A program made the position numbers and the translations under genes. Of a stretch of 6,225 bases of DNA, positions 4,835 through 6,225 are shown one piece after another. How positions within the stretch are numbered: the stretch's first letter is position 1; every line of letters starts with the position of its first letter. Origin of the DNA: JAAZFE01 sp034005635 (GTDB lineage: Bacteria > Verrucomicrobiota > Kiritimatiellia > CAIQIC01 > Lenti-01); contig JAVEUJ010000143.1 in assembly GCA_034005635.1 (NCBI GenBank), forward strand, positions 1 to 6,225, given 5' to 3'. The notes below the pieces were generated by a model. It saw nothing but the letters and a program-made list of their open reading frames with translations, did no database searches and was not told the DNA's origin.

Positions 4835-5713
4835 TCACGCTACCAGCCTGAGGAACAAATACACCCCCGGGGCAGTGAAGAGGATGCTATCGAGGACGTC
4901 GAGGGTGCCGCCCATGCCGGGGACTGTGCCGCCGGAGTCTTTAACGGTGGCGGCGCGCTTGAAGAAAGATTCGACCAGATCGCCGACAACGGCGCAGACG
5001 GACAGAAACAGGCCCAGGGGGATTGCGCGCAGTGGGGTCAGGCCCAGATTGCTGAGCGGATACGCGGAAAACTCCAGCCCCCAGACCAGCAGCGTGCCCA
5101 CGAGCGTGCCAATGGCCATGCCGCCAAAGACGCCTTCCCAGGATTTGGCGGGGGAAATGCGGGGGATCAGTTTGTGGCGGCCAAACATGGAGCCGATGAG
5201 ATAAGCGCCGATATCCGTGAACTTGGCCGCAAAAACCGCGTAGAGCAGCAGCCAGCGGCCGGGCCAGTATATGCCGGCAAAGTCGGGGGTGCGCCCGAAC
5301 AGGATCAGCTTGCCCATGAAGTTCCACAGCAGCCCAATGTAGAGCACGCCAAAGAGCGTCCCGCCGATCGTCTGGAGCGGAGCCGGATTGTGCTTTTGCG
5401 GAAACTGGCGCAGGAAAATGCCAATGACGATCAGGAACAGCACGATGGAATCCCAGGAGCCGTCGATGCCGCGATAATAGCCGACGCACCAGGTGACCAG
5501 AACGAGTGCGACGCAGCCGAGGATGCCGTAGCGGTTAAAATTGGGGATGTCGGCGGCAGTCATCAGGGCATAGAACTCGAAGGCCATGATGGCGGCGAGG
5601 GTCGACAGGATGACGGGCGCGGCGATGTCAGGCATCAGGAAAAAGACACTGAAGAGAACGGCGGCGATTGAGAACCCGCTCAGGAGACGGTGCTTGATGG
5701 AAGGTAGACTCAC
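4835..5713 (-). CDS. cdsA: Phosphatidate cytidylyltransferase (CDP-diglyceride synthase)
   Basis: Integral membrane enzyme that makes CDP-diacylglycerol from phosphatidic acid and CTP, the entry to phospholipid synthesis. 292 residues, close to the family length, with about eight hydrophobic segments. Family marks: KFTDIGAY (164-171), FGRHKLIPRISPAKSWEG (177-194), and the C-terminal signature SFFKR (249-253), VKDSG (257-261), PGMGGTLDVLDS (265-276). The PROSITE-type signature usually has PGHGG and DR-x-D; here His is Met267 and Arg is Val273. The acidic residues Asp259, Asp272 and Asp275 are kept, so activity is likely. The start is GTG 5713, which overlaps the uppS stop as GTGA; GGAG lies 7 nt upstream inside uppS. 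This indicates translational coupling. The gene ends in TGA at 4837-4835 and is followed by the 330-nt repeat spacer. Confidence 0.96.
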   Translation of the reverse strand: MSLPSIKHRLLSGFSIAAVLFSVFFLMPDIAAPVILSTLAAIMAFEFYALMTAADIPNFNRYGILGCVALVLVTWCVGYYRGIDGSWDSIVLFLIVIGIFLRQFPQKHNPAPLQTIGGTLFGVLYIGLLWNFMGKLILFGRTPDFAGIYWPGRWLLLYAVFAAKFTDIGAYLIGSMFGRHKLIPRISPAKSWEGVFGGMAIGTLVGTLLVWGLEFSAYPLSNLGLTPLRAIPLGLFLSVCAVVGDLVESFFKRAATVKDSGGTVPGMGGTLDVLDSILFTAPGVYLFLRLVA

Positions 5714-6225
5714 GAGGGGGCTCCAAAGCGGCGACAGCGTCGCGAATAGTCGGCGAGGGCTTCAGCGAAATGCGATTCGCGGAAGTCCGGCCAAAGGGTG
5801 TCGGTGAAGTAAAACTCGGTATAGGAAATTTCCCAGAGCAGGAAGTTGCTGAGGCGCAGTTCCCCGCTAGTGCGGATCATCAAATCGGGATCGGGCACAT
5901 CGGGCAAATAGAGGTGGCGGGCAATCAGCGCTTCGTCAATCTGGTCGGGCTCCAGTTCGCCAGCCTGCACGTTGCGGGCAATGGCGCGGACGGCATCTGC
6001 GATTTCGGTGCGCCCACCGTAGCTCAGAGCCAGGATCAGGTGCCCCTTGTCATAGTGCCGAGTGGCATCCATGACGCGGGTGAGTTCGGCGCGGACGGCC
6101 TTGGGCAGGTCCGCGATGCGCCCGGTGACTCGCAGGCGCACCTGATTCTCGTGCAGCTCGTGCTCATCCTTTTTCAGGAAGGTCCTCAGCAGGGTCATCA
6201 GCCCGCTGACTTCGTCCGGGGGGCG
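5710..6225 (-). CDS. uppS: Isoprenyl transferase (undecaprenyl diphosphate synthase), 3' part
   Basis: Cytoplasmic cis-prenyltransferase that adds isopentenyl diphosphate units to farnesyl diphosphate to make the C55 lipid carrier precursor for peptidoglycan. The frame is open from the window edge and gives 171 residues; UppS proteins have about 240-250, so roughly 70-80 residues with the D-G-N-G-R-W motif lie outside. An internal Met at 6198 is not the start, because RPPDEVSGL before it aligns with the family's RP-x-x-EV-x-x-L region. Visible motifs: V-R-L-R-V-x-G (29-35), LSYGGR (67-72), and the diphosphate-binding RTSGELRLSNFLLW (118-131), followed by the conserved Glu in YTEFYF and by LWPDF. 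Its TGA overlaps the cdsA GTG by 4 nt, so the two are co-translated. Confidence 0.97.
   Translation of the reverse strand, partial: RPPDEVSGLMTLLRTFLKKDEHELHENQVRLRVTGRIADLPKAVRAELTRVMDATRHYDKGHLILALSYGGRTEIADAVRAIARNVQAGELEPDQIDEALIARHLYLPDVPDPDLMIRTSGELRLSNFLLWEISYTEFYFTDTLWPDFRESHFAEALADYSRRCRRFGAPS
5721..5724 (-). promoter_or_regulatory. Ribosome binding site of cdsA within uppS
   Basis: GGAG on the minus strand, 7 nt before the GTG start at 5713. It supports the GTG start that overlaps the uppS stop codon. Confidence 0.6.

Overview
The window is bacterial chromosome, moderately GC-rich in the genes. It carries four conserved housekeeping genes on the minus strand (corA, rseP, cdsA, uppS) and one small conserved gene of unknown function on the plus strand (DUF3024 family). 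The uppS-cdsA-(dxr)-rseP order, the variant PGMGG signature in CdsA and the style of the intergenic repeat words suggest a PVC-superphylum organism (Verrucomicrobiota, Kiritimatiellota or Lentisphaerota). That assignment is an inference from recall and is not certain.

Layout from left to right. 1-1081: corA, minus, a Mg2+/Co2+ channel complete except probably for its stop codon. 1082-1892: gene-free; a corA leader hairpin, then composite repeat block A. 1893-2237: DUF3024 gene, plus, with a clear ribosome binding site. 2238-3094: gene-free; REP-like hairpins, then composite repeat block B, which runs up to the rseP stop codon. 3095-4504: rseP, site-2 protease, minus. 4505-4834: gene-free; several degenerate 7-nt tandem tracts, at the position where dxr often lies. 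4835-5713: cdsA, minus. 5710-6225: 3' part of uppS, minus, overlapping cdsA by 4 nt.

uppS and cdsA are translationally coupled and serve the cell envelope: undecaprenyl diphosphate as the wall lipid carrier precursor, and CDP-diacylglycerol for phospholipids. rseP adds intramembrane proteolysis for envelope stress control. corA and the DUF3024 gene have no evident link to this cluster.

I see no new multi-gene system, no transposase, no CRISPR array and no tRNA or rRNA gene. The unusual content is the repeat landscape. Blocks A and B are diverged direct copies of one ordered series of short words and bracket the DUF3024 gene. Many of the words, although unrelated in composition, share a 7-nt period. 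One such tract lies inside the rseP coding sequence beside a 25-nt palindrome. Block B also carries a roughly 65-nt hairpin insertion with a 5-nt direct duplication when compared with block A.
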